Of a stretch of DNA of 20,172 bases, positions 6,513-13,039 are shown piece by piece. The position numbers and the translations under genes are program-made. This DNA is from Winogradskyella sp. Lineage in GTDB: Bacteria; Bacteroidota; Bacteroidia; Flavobacteriales; Flavobacteriaceae. The stretch covers positions 1-20,172 of the forward strand of contig JASBSE010000618.1 of the NCBI GenBank assembly GCA_030149115.1. The letters are read 5' to 3'. A model generated the notes under the pieces. The model was given only the letters and a program-made list of their open reading frames with translations, ran no database searches and was not told the DNA's origin. Positions within the stretch are counted from its first letter, which is position 1. Each line of letters opens with the position of its first letter.

Positions 6513-8102
6513 CTATTTTTTTAAAGTGAAATAGAATGTAGTACCCTCACCTGGTTTACTATCTAACCATATTCTACCATTATGAAGGTTAATAATTTTC
6601 TTAACTAAGGAAAGTCCAATACCCGTAGAATCCTTACTCTTTTTTAATGAATGAAAGATTTTAAAAACTTTTTCATGAAACTGCGGCTCTATACCCATAC
6701 CATTATCTTTAACCGAAAATGTATAGTATTCTTCATCTTCAGCAACATCAATTTCTACAAGACCTTTTTCCTTATCATTAAACTTTACAGCGTTACTAAT
6801 TAGGTTCTGAAATACTTGTTGAAGCTTGGTCTTATCTCCATTTAGAGTTGGCAAATTACGTAATACACTTACATTTATATGCTCTGGTATATATAATATT
6901 TTAAGTAAATCTTCCACTAAACGTCCTATATCCACAGGCTCTGATAGGGTATTATCAGATGCGACACTAGAATAGTTTAAAACATCAGAAATTAGTTGTT
7001 CCATTTTTTCTAATGTAGTCTGAATGAGGTTAAAATTATTGAGACTTGTACTATCTAATTTATCTTTATTGTCTTCTTTTAACCAGCTTACCAAGGCATC
7101 AATACTTCTTAGTGGTGATTTTAAATCGTGAGATACTATATGTGCATATTCTTGTAGCTCATCATTACTCTTTTCTAGTCTTTGGAGTAATTTTTCTTTT
7201 TGGAATTCTAAACTTTTAAGTTCCGTTATATCTAAATGTATCCCAATTGACCCTGTGATGTTTCCTTTTAAATCATAATTTGGAGCACCGCTTATTAGCC
7301 AGTATCTAATTTCGCCCGACTTATTTTTTATTTTAAGCTCGTAAGAATTAGATTCACCTCTTAAGCGTTTTTCATTTTCTTGTTTAATGATATTGTTCTC
7401 TTTATCTACCTGGAAAATATCACCTCCCTTTTTTCCAATTAAATCATCTTCATCATAGCCCGAAATTTGTTCGAAACTTTGATTTACCATCAAAATCTGG
7501 TCTTCATTATTTACCTCAACAAGACCAAGATTCATGTTCGCAATAATGTTACCGTATTTCTGCTTTTCTGCAACAAGTGCTTGTTGATATTTATTTTCTA
7601 AAGTAATATCTCTTACGATACCCTGAGCTGCTACTGCCTTTCCATCCTCATAAATCGTACTAGCATTAATATGTACTAATTTTTGCTCGTTATTTTTAGT
7701 TAAAATATTGACTTTAAAATCTGTAATAGAACCGTTTTCTAAAAGGCTTTTAAATGAAGGCTCTATACGGTGAACTTCTTCTGGAACTACAAGTTTTATC
7801 AAATTGACATCTTCGTCTTTTGAATTAAAACCCAATAAATCTATGGCAGCTTGATTCATCTTTAGGACATTTCCCCAAAGATCTATTATAACATAGGCAT
7901 CTACTATATTTTCGAATACACCTTGTAGCTGAGAACTGGTTTTAGAGTATAATGTAATGAGCTCTTTGTGTGATGCTTCTAACTTTTGGTTAAGGTCATA
8001 CAGCTCTGCGGATTTTGCCTCCAAAATCTCTTCTGCTGCTTTCCTAGAAGCCCGCTCTCTTGCAAGTGCTCTTTTGAGAATTTCTACTTCTTCTTGGCTC
8101 AT
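6513..8102 (-). CDS. PAS-domain histidine kinase paired with H-NOX
   Basis: A 529-residue cytoplasmic kinase. Residues 1-58 form a coiled coil (ERASRKAAEEILEAKSAELY); a first PAS domain spans about 60-170 and a second PAS with PAC-like end about 180-298 (GSIGIHLDITE). A linker helix leads to HisKA with H325 in VSHDLKSPLRS. The ATPase domain has N437 in LISNAVKF, DNGMG (466-470), GIGLS (494-498) and GEGTTFYFTLKK at the end. There is no receiver domain and no membrane segment. The start lies 2 bases after the H-NOX stop, the classic H-NOX/kinase arrangement in which ligand-bound H-NOX changes kinase activity. The core resembles the kinase at 4309-5376. Ligands of the PAS domains are not evident. 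Confidence 0.92.
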   Translation of the reverse strand: MSQEEVEILKRALARERASRKAAEEILEAKSAELYDLNQKLEASHKELITLYSKTSSQLQGVFENIVDAYVIIDLWGNVLKMNQAAIDLLGFNSKDEDVNLIKLVVPEEVHRIEPSFKSLLENGSITDFKVNILTKNNEQKLVHINASTIYEDGKAVAAQGIVRDITLENKYQQALVAEKQKYGNIIANMNLGLVEVNNEDQILMVNQSFEQISGYDEDDLIGKKGGDIFQVDKENNIIKQENEKRLRGESNSYELKIKNKSGEIRYWLISGAPNYDLKGNITGSIGIHLDITELKSLEFQKEKLLQRLEKSNDELQEYAHIVSHDLKSPLRSIDALVSWLKEDNKDKLDSTSLNNFNLIQTTLEKMEQLISDVLNYSSVASDNTLSEPVDIGRLVEDLLKILYIPEHINVSVLRNLPTLNGDKTKLQQVFQNLISNAVKFNDKEKGLVEIDVAEDEEYYTFSVKDNGMGIEPQFHEKVFKIFHSLKKSKDSTGIGLSLVKKIINLHNGRIWLDSKPGEGTTFYFTLKK

Positions 8103-8104
8103 TT

Positions 8105-8644
8105 TTATGCTTTATTGATAAAGAACCTCACTTCAGTTCCTTCATCATTAAGTTTTTCAATTTCAATATTTGCCGGAACGTTAAATAACTTAAATGTCTC
8201 TAACATTAAACCTTTACCTAACATGTACAACGCCTTGTCTGATTTATATACCATCACCATTTTGTCATCTGTTTTTTCTTCTAACTCAAAAGTTGGTAAC
8301 TGTGCATCTGGATATATTTTTTGTACCTCCACATGTATATGGTTTTCTATTGACGCTAAAAGATTCATAGGATCTTTGTAATGCTGTACCAGATTTGGAT
8401 GCGATTTAATTAATGCTTTAAAAAGGTGCTCTGCATACACCATTAATAGATCGTCTACTGCAATATCGGTGTTTTGGCTTAGATGCGATATTAATTGTAA
8501 CATCTCAGAAAACTCATAAGTACCTACTGCTGTGTAAATGCCATCTGACTCTAAATTAGATTGGTTGATAATTTTATCTACCATAGCCAAGCCAAATTTT
8601 TCCTCAACTAATTCTAAAAATTCGGTAAAGATTATACCTTTCAT
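8105..8644 (-). CDS. H-NOX heme nitric oxide-binding sensor protein
   Basis: A 179-residue stand-alone H-NOX (HNOB) domain, the usual full length. The start MKGIIFTEFLELVEEKFG and IYTAVGTY are family hallmarks. The proximal heme histidine is H104 in IHVEVQKIYP, with P117 after it. The heme-propionate motif YxSxR reads Y133-K-S135-D-K137, with lysine in place of the usual arginine. By alignment to the thermophilic oxygen-binding H-NOX, its distal tyrosine (Y140) corresponds to L142, which predicts NO selectivity over oxygen. It has no cysteine, so it lacks the zinc-site cysteines of some proteobacterial members. The PAS kinase follows 2 bases later. The 92-base gap to the upstream receiver gene holds no strong terminator. 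H-NOX proteins normally report NO to a neighbouring kinase. Confidence 0.93.
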   Translation of the reverse strand: MKGIIFTEFLELVEEKFGLAMVDKIINQSNLESDGIYTAVGTYEFSEMLQLISHLSQNTDIAVDDLLMVYAEHLFKALIKSHPNLVQHYKDPMNLLASIENHIHVEVQKIYPDAQLPTFELEEKTDDKMVMVYKSDKALYMLGKGLMLETFKLFNVPANIEIEKLNDEGTEVRFFINKA

Positions 8645-8736
8645 ATGTTTCTCTTTTGATTTGAAAAATATAACTGATTACGTAATAATAGCACTTTTCT
8701 AAATGCTCAAAAAGCAATTGAGAATACCTTAAAGGA

Positions 8737-9147
8737 CTAAACTGTAATCAATTCATTTATACTCCAATATGCTAATAATTTTTCGATTTTAGAAACATAA
8801 TCTTCGTATTTTAAAGGTTTTAGCACATAACCTGCTATACCTATTTTGTAACACTCTAAAAGATCGCGTTGGTTACTGGATGTCGTAAGGATTATGGTTG
8901 GAATATATTTTAACCTATCATCTGCCTTTAATATTTTGAGAAATTCTATCCCATTTATTTTCGGCATGTTTAAGTCTAAAAGAATAATATCAGGAAGTTT
9001 ATCTTTTTGTTCTAACAGTTTTAATGCTTCTTCACCGTTATTAGCTTCTATAATCTTATGATTAAGATTTAAAGATGATTTAGCCCTACTGAGCTTCATT
9101 ACCTCTATCATATCATCTTCAATAAGTAAAACATTAAGCGTTTTCAT
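8737..9147 (-). CDS. Single-domain receiver (CheY/Rcp1-like), first gene of the operon
   Basis: A 136-residue receiver with no output domain: acidic E10/D11/D12, phosphoacceptor D58 in LLDLNMPKINGIEFL, T88/T89 and K110 in VLKP. The pattern LNMPKINGIEFLKILK is of the Rcp1 type. It is the promoter-proximal gene, with a phased operator array at 9205-9258. Neither kinase of the operon carries a receiver and a separate Hpt protein is present, so this protein probably acts as the middle aspartate carrier: kinase histidine to D58, to Hpt H55, to D53 of the LytTR regulator. It could instead be a phosphate sink or act on another target. Confidence 0.92.
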   Translation of the reverse strand: MKTLNVLLIEDDMIEVMKLSRAKSSLNLNHKIIEANNGEEALKLLEQKDKLPDIILLDLNMPKINGIEFLKILKADDRLKYIPTIILTTSSNQRDLLECYKIGIAGYVLKPLKYEDYVSKIEKLLAYWSINELITV

Positions 9148-9168
9148 ATTAAGCTAAATTAAAGTGGT

Positions 9169-9176
9169 GCAATTTA
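9169..9176 (-). promoter_or_regulatory. Probable -7 box for the signalling operon
   Basis: The minus strand reads TAAATTGC, an imperfect TAnnTTTG box 22 bases before the start codon of the receiver gene. It is chosen because the motif copies upstream lie at exactly 29, 50 and 71 bp, the offsets seen from the perfect box at 2667-2674. A weak box would fit a promoter dependent on an activator. Confidence 0.45.
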
Positions 9177-9204
9177 CCTGAATATGACAAGTCATTAGTT
9201 TTTA

Positions 9205-9258
9205 TTCGGCTGGAAGGAATTTACTGTCGACGAATGGAAGATAAGTGTCGACGAATGG
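9205..9258 (-). promoter_or_regulatory. Predicted LytTR operator array of the signalling operon (autoregulation)
   Basis: Two perfect copies of GTCGACGAATGG (9226-9237 and 9247-9258) lie 21 bp apart, with a weak third in-phase copy TTCGGCTGGAAG at 9205. On the minus strand the strong copies read TCCATTCGT and ACCATTCGT, matching the general LytTR half-site [TA][AC][CA]GTTN[AG][TG] at 8 of 9 positions. Direct repeats with a 21 bp period are typical of LytTR dimers. The array sits 58-111 bp upstream of the receiver start codon and just past the stop of the 113-residue gene. The operon's own LytTR regulator is the obvious candidate binder. Confidence 0.7.
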
Positions 9259-9267
9259 TTTTTTTTG

Positions 9268-9609
9268 TCAGGCAACTCTTAGATTTTTGTGGTTTAGCAC
9301 ATTAACCATTTCTAGTGTTGTTCGCTGTGTTTCTAGTTTAATTTTTTCGAACTCTTGTAGAAATTCAACTGAAAAGCTACTGCTGTTCTTTCCATCTAAA
9401 TACATTTCAAATTGAGAAATAAAATCTAGATGTTTAAGTTTTTTATCGAATATAATACTACTATCTTCATCTATCTCACTTACTAAAGTCTTTGCCTTTT
9501 CATTTGTTTTAACTTTTAAAATCTTAGGATGATATTTGAAATAGACTGAAATTTTTTTAAGCTTTTGCAACAATCTCAATTGCGCAAAGTGTGCCAATAA
9601 ATTATTCAT
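9268..9609 (-). CDS. Conserved-looking small protein of unknown function
   Basis: A 113-residue protein I do not recognise. There is no signal peptide or membrane segment. The first 40 residues are strongly basic and probably helical (LRLLQKLKKISVYFKYHPK); the middle is acidic (SEIDEDSSIIFDKKL) and the rest predicted helical, ending VNVLNHKNLRVA. It has its own perfect -7 box (9642-9649) and a pair of the operator-like motifs (9678-9710), so it is probably co-regulated with, but transcribed separately from, the NO-signalling operon that starts 120 bases downstream. The array of that operon lies directly after its stop codon, with no clear hairpin between them, so read-through is possible. An adaptor or feedback role is a guess from the context only. 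Confidence 0.7.
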   Translation of the reverse strand: MNNLLAHFAQLRLLQKLKKISVYFKYHPKILKVKTNEKAKTLVSEIDEDSSIIFDKKLKHLDFISQFEMYLDGKNSSSFSVEFLQEFEKIKLETQRTTLEMVNVLNHKNLRVA

Positions 9610-9641
9610 TTCTAGAGGGACGTTTTGATTAATTAATATGA

Positions 9642-9649
9642 CAAACTTA
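9642..9649 (-). promoter_or_regulatory. -7 promoter box for the 113-residue protein gene
   Basis: The minus strand reads TAAGTTTG, a perfect TAnnTTTG match, 33 bases before the start codon. No obvious -33 TTG lies at the usual spacing. The motif copies upstream start 29 and 50 bp away, as at the other promoters of the set. Confidence 0.6.
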
Positions 9650-9677
9650 AAACCTCAACTATCTAAAAAATGTGTTT

Positions 9678-9710
9678 TTAGATGAGTAAACATTTGTAGG
9701 CGACGAATGG
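9678..9710 (-). promoter_or_regulatory. Predicted LytTR operator pair of the 113-residue protein gene
   Basis: GGCGACGAATGG (9699-9710) matches the 12 bp motif at 11 positions; 21 bp nearer the gene lies TTAGATGAGTAA (9678-9689), which resembles the proximal copy at the orphan promoter (TTCGTTGAGTAT). No convincing third copy is seen at 9720. Offsets from the -7 box are 29 and 50 bp. Confidence 0.6.
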
Positions 9711-9747
9711 AAGTTTATTATCTTTAACCAGAAACACCAGATAATAA

Positions 9748-10107
9748 CTATAAGCTATCTCGCACCTTTTTTGGAAGGCCCTTGACGACCTCATCGTATG
9801 AATGGTCTATAAGCTCTAAAATAAGCTTTGTTGAAAGGTCTGTATTTTGAATTTTAACACTGTTCCAAAGTCTTTTGTGCATGTGGTAGCCTGGTGTTAC
9901 ACCTTCGTACTCAACGCGTAGTTCTTCAGCATAATCTGGGTTGCATTTTAAATTAATATAACCCTCACCATTTTCCCACTTAGATAAAGAGGCCAAAGCG
10001 AACATTTTATTGCAAACTTTAAAAACTAATACATCATCATCAAAAGGAAAATGCTCAGTGACTTCCTTTTTGTTCATGCAATAATTTCTATAGTCTTCTA
10101 TATTCAT
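9748..10107 (-). CDS. MmcQ/YjbR family protein
   Basis: A 119-residue protein of the MmcQ/YjbR family, which has a CyaY-like fold and is often annotated as DNA-binding, though the biochemical role is unclear. Visible family features are YRNYCMNKKEVTEHFPFDDD at the start, MFALASL, INLKCNPDYAEELR, and GYHMHKRLWNSVKI, followed by a C-terminal helix LILELIDHSYDEVVKGLPKK. Length is normal. It is the last gene of a three-gene operon and overlaps the end of the DUF4230 gene by 4 bases (ATGA type), implying coupled translation. Nothing links it to the neighbouring signalling genes. Confidence 0.9.
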   Translation of the reverse strand: MNIEDYRNYCMNKKEVTEHFPFDDDVLVFKVCNKMFALASLSKWENGEGYINLKCNPDYAEELRVEYEGVTPGYHMHKRLWNSVKIQNTDLSTKLILELIDHSYDEVVKGLPKKVRDSL

Positions 10108-10712
10108 TTTAAAAGTTTCCTGTCTTCGCTCTCAATCTTTAAGGCAGAATAATCTAAAGTCCAACCAATAGTTTGAACAAGGTTCTCAATAAGTTGAATT
10201 GCCTCTAAGGCTTCTAGTCTTGCTACATTATACAAGCCACTTTCTGGGATTTTATCCATAATGTGTTCTTTGGCTTTGGTGTGAAGTTCAGTAAGATCTG
10301 AAGCTTCAAATTTATTAAACATGCCATCTTGCTTGTCGTAATAGTTTATATCACTCTCTATGGATAAAACCTCGGGTTGTGGAAAATGTGATAATACCAC
10401 CGTTTTAGATTTTAAATCTGAACGCATCTGTACTTTACTTAGATCGAATCCTACATGCGCTTTTGCATTAATAACCACTAAAGCTTTCTTTCTACTAGAT
10501 ATAAGTTTTAAGAATTTCTCCTTTACATCTTCATAATGATAAATCTCTGCAAAGTCGCCCTCTACAGTAATAAATTTACAAACACGCTTTATTTTATCTA
10601 ATAAAACAATGGATTGTTCGTTGGTTTTCTTTTTGATTTTCCATTGCCTAAAAATGGTAACCAAGCCTAGTGTAACCAAAATGCTAATGATAATTATAAA
10701 AAATGTTTCCAT
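10104..10712 (-). CDS. DUF4230 membrane-anchored protein
   Basis: A 202-residue protein with one N-terminal membrane segment (about residues 3-22) and a soluble DUF4230 domain (about 45-185). Features are KFITVEGDFAEIYHY, KKALVVINAKAHVGFDL, and the late helix ARLEALEAIQLIENLVQTIG. The domain is common in Bacteroidota and Firmicutes and has no established function. It lies 2 bases after the DUF4260 gene and overlaps the MmcQ/YjbR gene by 4 bases. Confidence 0.85.
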   Translation of the reverse strand: METFFIIIISILVTLGLVTIFRQWKIKKKTNEQSIVLLDKIKRVCKFITVEGDFAEIYHYEDVKEKFLKLISSRKKALVVINAKAHVGFDLSKVQMRSDLKSKTVVLSHFPQPEVLSIESDINYYDKQDGMFNKFEASDLTELHTKAKEHIMDKIPESGLYNVARLEALEAIQLIENLVQTIGWTLDYSALKIESEDRKLLK

Positions 10713-10714
10713 AA

Positions 10715-11068
10715 TTAATTATTCCCTATTTCGCCCAGATGCGTGTTTTTAAAATCATCTTTAAACTTTAACCCGTAACCGAAAATTCTATCTAATGAAG
10801 CATGAGAAAATAATATTATCCCTATTAGCTTCAACAATTCGATGTCAACATATATGCCCATAAGATAAATAACAATTGCCAATCCTTTATGATGAAATAT
10901 ATTGTACGCTATAGCACCCTCTTTAGTGCTTATTAGATAACCCAACATACCAATATCTGGCAAAAGTATTAGCACCAAAAACCACCACCAAGCATAACTC
11001 AACTGAGTAAATAGGAAAACACCTAGAATGAACATCCCTAATTCTTCGAGCTTTAATGTTGTTTTCAT
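10715..11068 (-). CDS. DUF4260 small membrane protein
   Basis: A 117-residue integral membrane protein with three to four hydrophobic segments (about 10-45, 58-72, 78-92). Family features are LLPDIGMLGYL, YNIFHHKGLAI, SHASLDRIFGYGLKF and FKNTHLGEIG. The family is named DUF4260; function is unknown. It is the first gene of the three-gene operon; the 90-base gap to the cyclase gene upstream probably holds the promoter. Confidence 0.85.
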   Translation of the reverse strand: MKTTLKLEELGMFILGVFLFTQLSYAWWWFLVLILLPDIGMLGYLISTKEGAIAYNIFHHKGLAIVIYLMGIYVDIELLKLIGIILFSHASLDRIFGYGLKFKDDFKNTHLGEIGNN

Positions 11069-11158
11069 GTATTAATATTTATTTTTTAAAAGGTCAGATG
11101 GAACACCCAATTAACATTCCGCTGTGTGTCTAAAAATTAGTCATGAATGTTTCATTAT

Positions 11159-11908
11159 CTAATCCATAATTTTATACAACACAGGTTTACTAGGTGTTGC
11201 ATCATTTTCAAATGGTGCAATCTGAAGGTTAAGCATATAAGCTCCATCTTCAATCTTATTAGACACATAGATGAATTCTGTTATTGTAGCATCTTTTCTT
11301 ATAGCGCCATTAGTGTTCCAGAAAGCATTGTGTCCTTTAAGTTCGCCTCCATCCTCTTCTCTATCTACACTTGGCAAATCAATAAGTAAATGCTTAATTC
11401 CTTTTTTTACCAACAACTTAATTGCATCTTCTTCAAAGTATGTCCAGTTTGTATTAGAGTATTGTCTTGTTTTTTTGTCGCTAGTGTTTGGCATTGTTCT
11501 TACAACTAAAGCCTCCCTTTTTTTATTTCCTAGCGCAAATTGGAGTTGCTTAGCTGAAACCACATAATCCTCCCCTCGCTTTTCTGGCGCAACAGTAATT
11601 ACCTCTGCTAAAAAGAAAAATCTTTTGAGGTATTTATTTATTGAGTATTTCTCTTTTACTATATGGCCTACTGTTTCTGTATGTGTGCCATGAGAGTGTG
11701 GATTGAAGGTAATGGTATTAAAATTAACTGAAGCACCATTTTCTACGCTAATTACATCTTCATCAAAAACTTCTGGCTCTATTTTTGGCGGACCAATATA
11801 CCATGCATTAACATTAGAAGCCCCATCCTTTATGGGAATTGAAATATCTAATGGTTGAGTTAAATCTATTTTTAGTTTTCTAGAATTGTATTGTATTGTT
11901 GTTATCAA
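11159..11908 (-). CDS. Cyclase-family metal hydrolase (kynurenine formamidase-like)
   Basis: A 249-residue protein of the cyclase family (PF04199), metal-dependent hydrolases that include kynurenine formamidase. The metal motif reads HSHGTHTETVGHI (71-83): H73, H76 and H82 match ligands of HxGTHxDxPxH, with glutamate E78 where aspartate is usual and G81 before the last histidine. LLIDLPSVDREEDGG and KGHNAFW form the distal part of the site. The start overlaps the HemW stop by 4 bases. No tryptophan-catabolism genes are nearby, so the substrate cannot be assigned. Confidence 0.85.
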   Translation of the reverse strand: MITTIQYNSRKLKIDLTQPLDISIPIKDGASNVNAWYIGPPKIEPEVFDEDVISVENGASVNFNTITFNPHSHGTHTETVGHIVKEKYSINKYLKRFFFLAEVITVAPEKRGEDYVVSAKQLQFALGNKKREALVVRTMPNTSDKKTRQYSNTNWTYFEEDAIKLLVKKGIKHLLIDLPSVDREEDGGELKGHNAFWNTNGAIRKDATITEFIYVSNKIEDGAYMLNLQIAPFENDATPSKPVLYKIMD

Positions 11909-13038
11909 GATAAATTAAGTTTAAATAATTCGGAGGCAATACCATCACTTAAAAATTGTCCTTTTTTAGTAACTCGTATATGCTTGTTATCAATATATAA
12001 TAAATGTTGGTTTATAAAAGTTTTGGCTTGCTCTTTTAAGTAATCTTTATAAGATTTCCCAAAATCCGCTTCAACCTTATCTATTGAAACTCCCCAAACG
12101 GTTCTAAGACCTGTCATAATATATTCGTTATAGCGATCTGTAGTGGTTAAAGTTTCAATCTCTATTGGTAGTTCATTTTGCTGAATTGCCTTTATATATT
12201 TGGTATTATTCCTCACATTCCAACCACGCTGTTTACCATTGAATGAATGTGCGGAAGGCCCAATCCCTATATAAGGTTTGCCTTGCCAATAGGCTGAATT
12301 GTTTTTACTAAAATAACCCTCCCTACCAAAATTAGACAATTCATAATGTATAAAATCTGAAGCTTCAAGCTTGTCCTTTAGCAGGTGAAATTGCTCGTGT
12401 GCTTGTTCGTCATCTACATCATTAACAATACCTTTTTTTACAAAAGAAGCCAAAGCAGTTTTAGGTTCAACTGTTAACGCATAGCTAGATATATGTGGTA
12501 TATTATAGCTTAAAGCCATTTCAATATTCTGTAGCCACTGATTATTTGAAGCTCCCGGAATACCGTAAATTAAATCAATTGAAATATTATCAAAGTGGCG
12601 AGTCGCCACAGACAAGCACTCTTTTGCTTCTTCAGTATTATGCGCACGATTCATCAATTTTAAATCACTTTCAAAAAAGGATTGAATTCCAATTGACAAA
12701 CGGTTTATTGGGCTTTTAGATAATTCTTTGATTCGAGTTTTAGACAAATCATCTGGATTAGCTTCAAGAGTGATTTCAGGATTTTCAATTACTTTATAAT
12801 TCTCATAAACGGCATTAATTAATAACTCTAATTCGTCATTAGTTAACAAACTTGGTGTTCCACCTCCGAAATAAATGGTTTGCACCTCCACATTCTTAAA
12901 TTCGTCCTTACGTATTTGTATTTCTTTTACTAATGCATTTACTAGTTCATCTTTCTTTTTTAATGACGTTGAAAAATGAAAATCGCAATAATGGCAAGCT
13001 TGTTTGCAAAAGGGAATATGTATGTAGATGCCTGCCAT
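11905..13038 (-). CDS. hemW: HemW, radical SAM heme chaperone
   Basis: A 377-residue radical SAM protein of the HemW family, formerly labelled oxygen-independent coproporphyrinogen oxidase. The 4Fe-4S motif CKQACHYCDF gives C11, C15 and C18, followed by the SAM motif IYFGGGTPSLL. The family pattern RLSIGIQSFFESDLKLMNRAH is present, as are ISIDLIYGIPG and AYWQGKPYIGIGPSAHSF; a HemN C-terminal domain ends the protein. HemW binds heme and delivers it to target enzymes. It starts one base after the RuvC stop. A role in supplying heme to H-NOX is possible but not supported by operon structure. Confidence 0.93.
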   Translation of the reverse strand: MAGIYIHIPFCKQACHYCDFHFSTSLKKKDELVNALVKEIQIRKDEFKNVEVQTIYFGGGTPSLLTNDELELLINAVYENYKVIENPEITLEANPDDLSKTRIKELSKSPINRLSIGIQSFFESDLKLMNRAHNTEEAKECLSVATRHFDNISIDLIYGIPGASNNQWLQNIEMALSYNIPHISSYALTVEPKTALASFVKKGIVNDVDDEQAHEQFHLLKDKLEASDFIHYELSNFGREGYFSKNNSAYWQGKPYIGIGPSAHSFNGKQRGWNVRNNTKYIKAIQQNELPIEIETLTTTDRYNEYIMTGLRTVWGVSIDKVEADFGKSYKDYLKEQAKTFINQHLLYIDNKHIRVTKKGQFLSDGIASELFKLNLS

Positions 13039-13039
13039 T

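Noticed and set aside
7986..8381. 131-codon plus-strand open frame
   Set aside because: Lies antisense across the H-NOX and PAS kinase genes; low-complexity composition typical of a shadow frame.
8645..8736. Internal terminator or second promoter between the receiver and H-NOX genes
   Set aside because: A bulged 7 bp stem has no T run after it and the best -7 candidate lacks the final G; neither is good enough to split the operon.
9226..9258. GTCGACGAATGG repeats as a CRISPR array or phage attachment site
   Set aside because: Copies are only 12 bp at 21 bp period, with no spacer-length units, cas genes or integrase; position relative to promoter boxes explains them better.
11905..13038. HemW as part of the heme-sensor system
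   Set aside because: It sits in a separate operon with RuvC more than 2 kb away, without the shared motif; a functional link to H-NOX is not supported.
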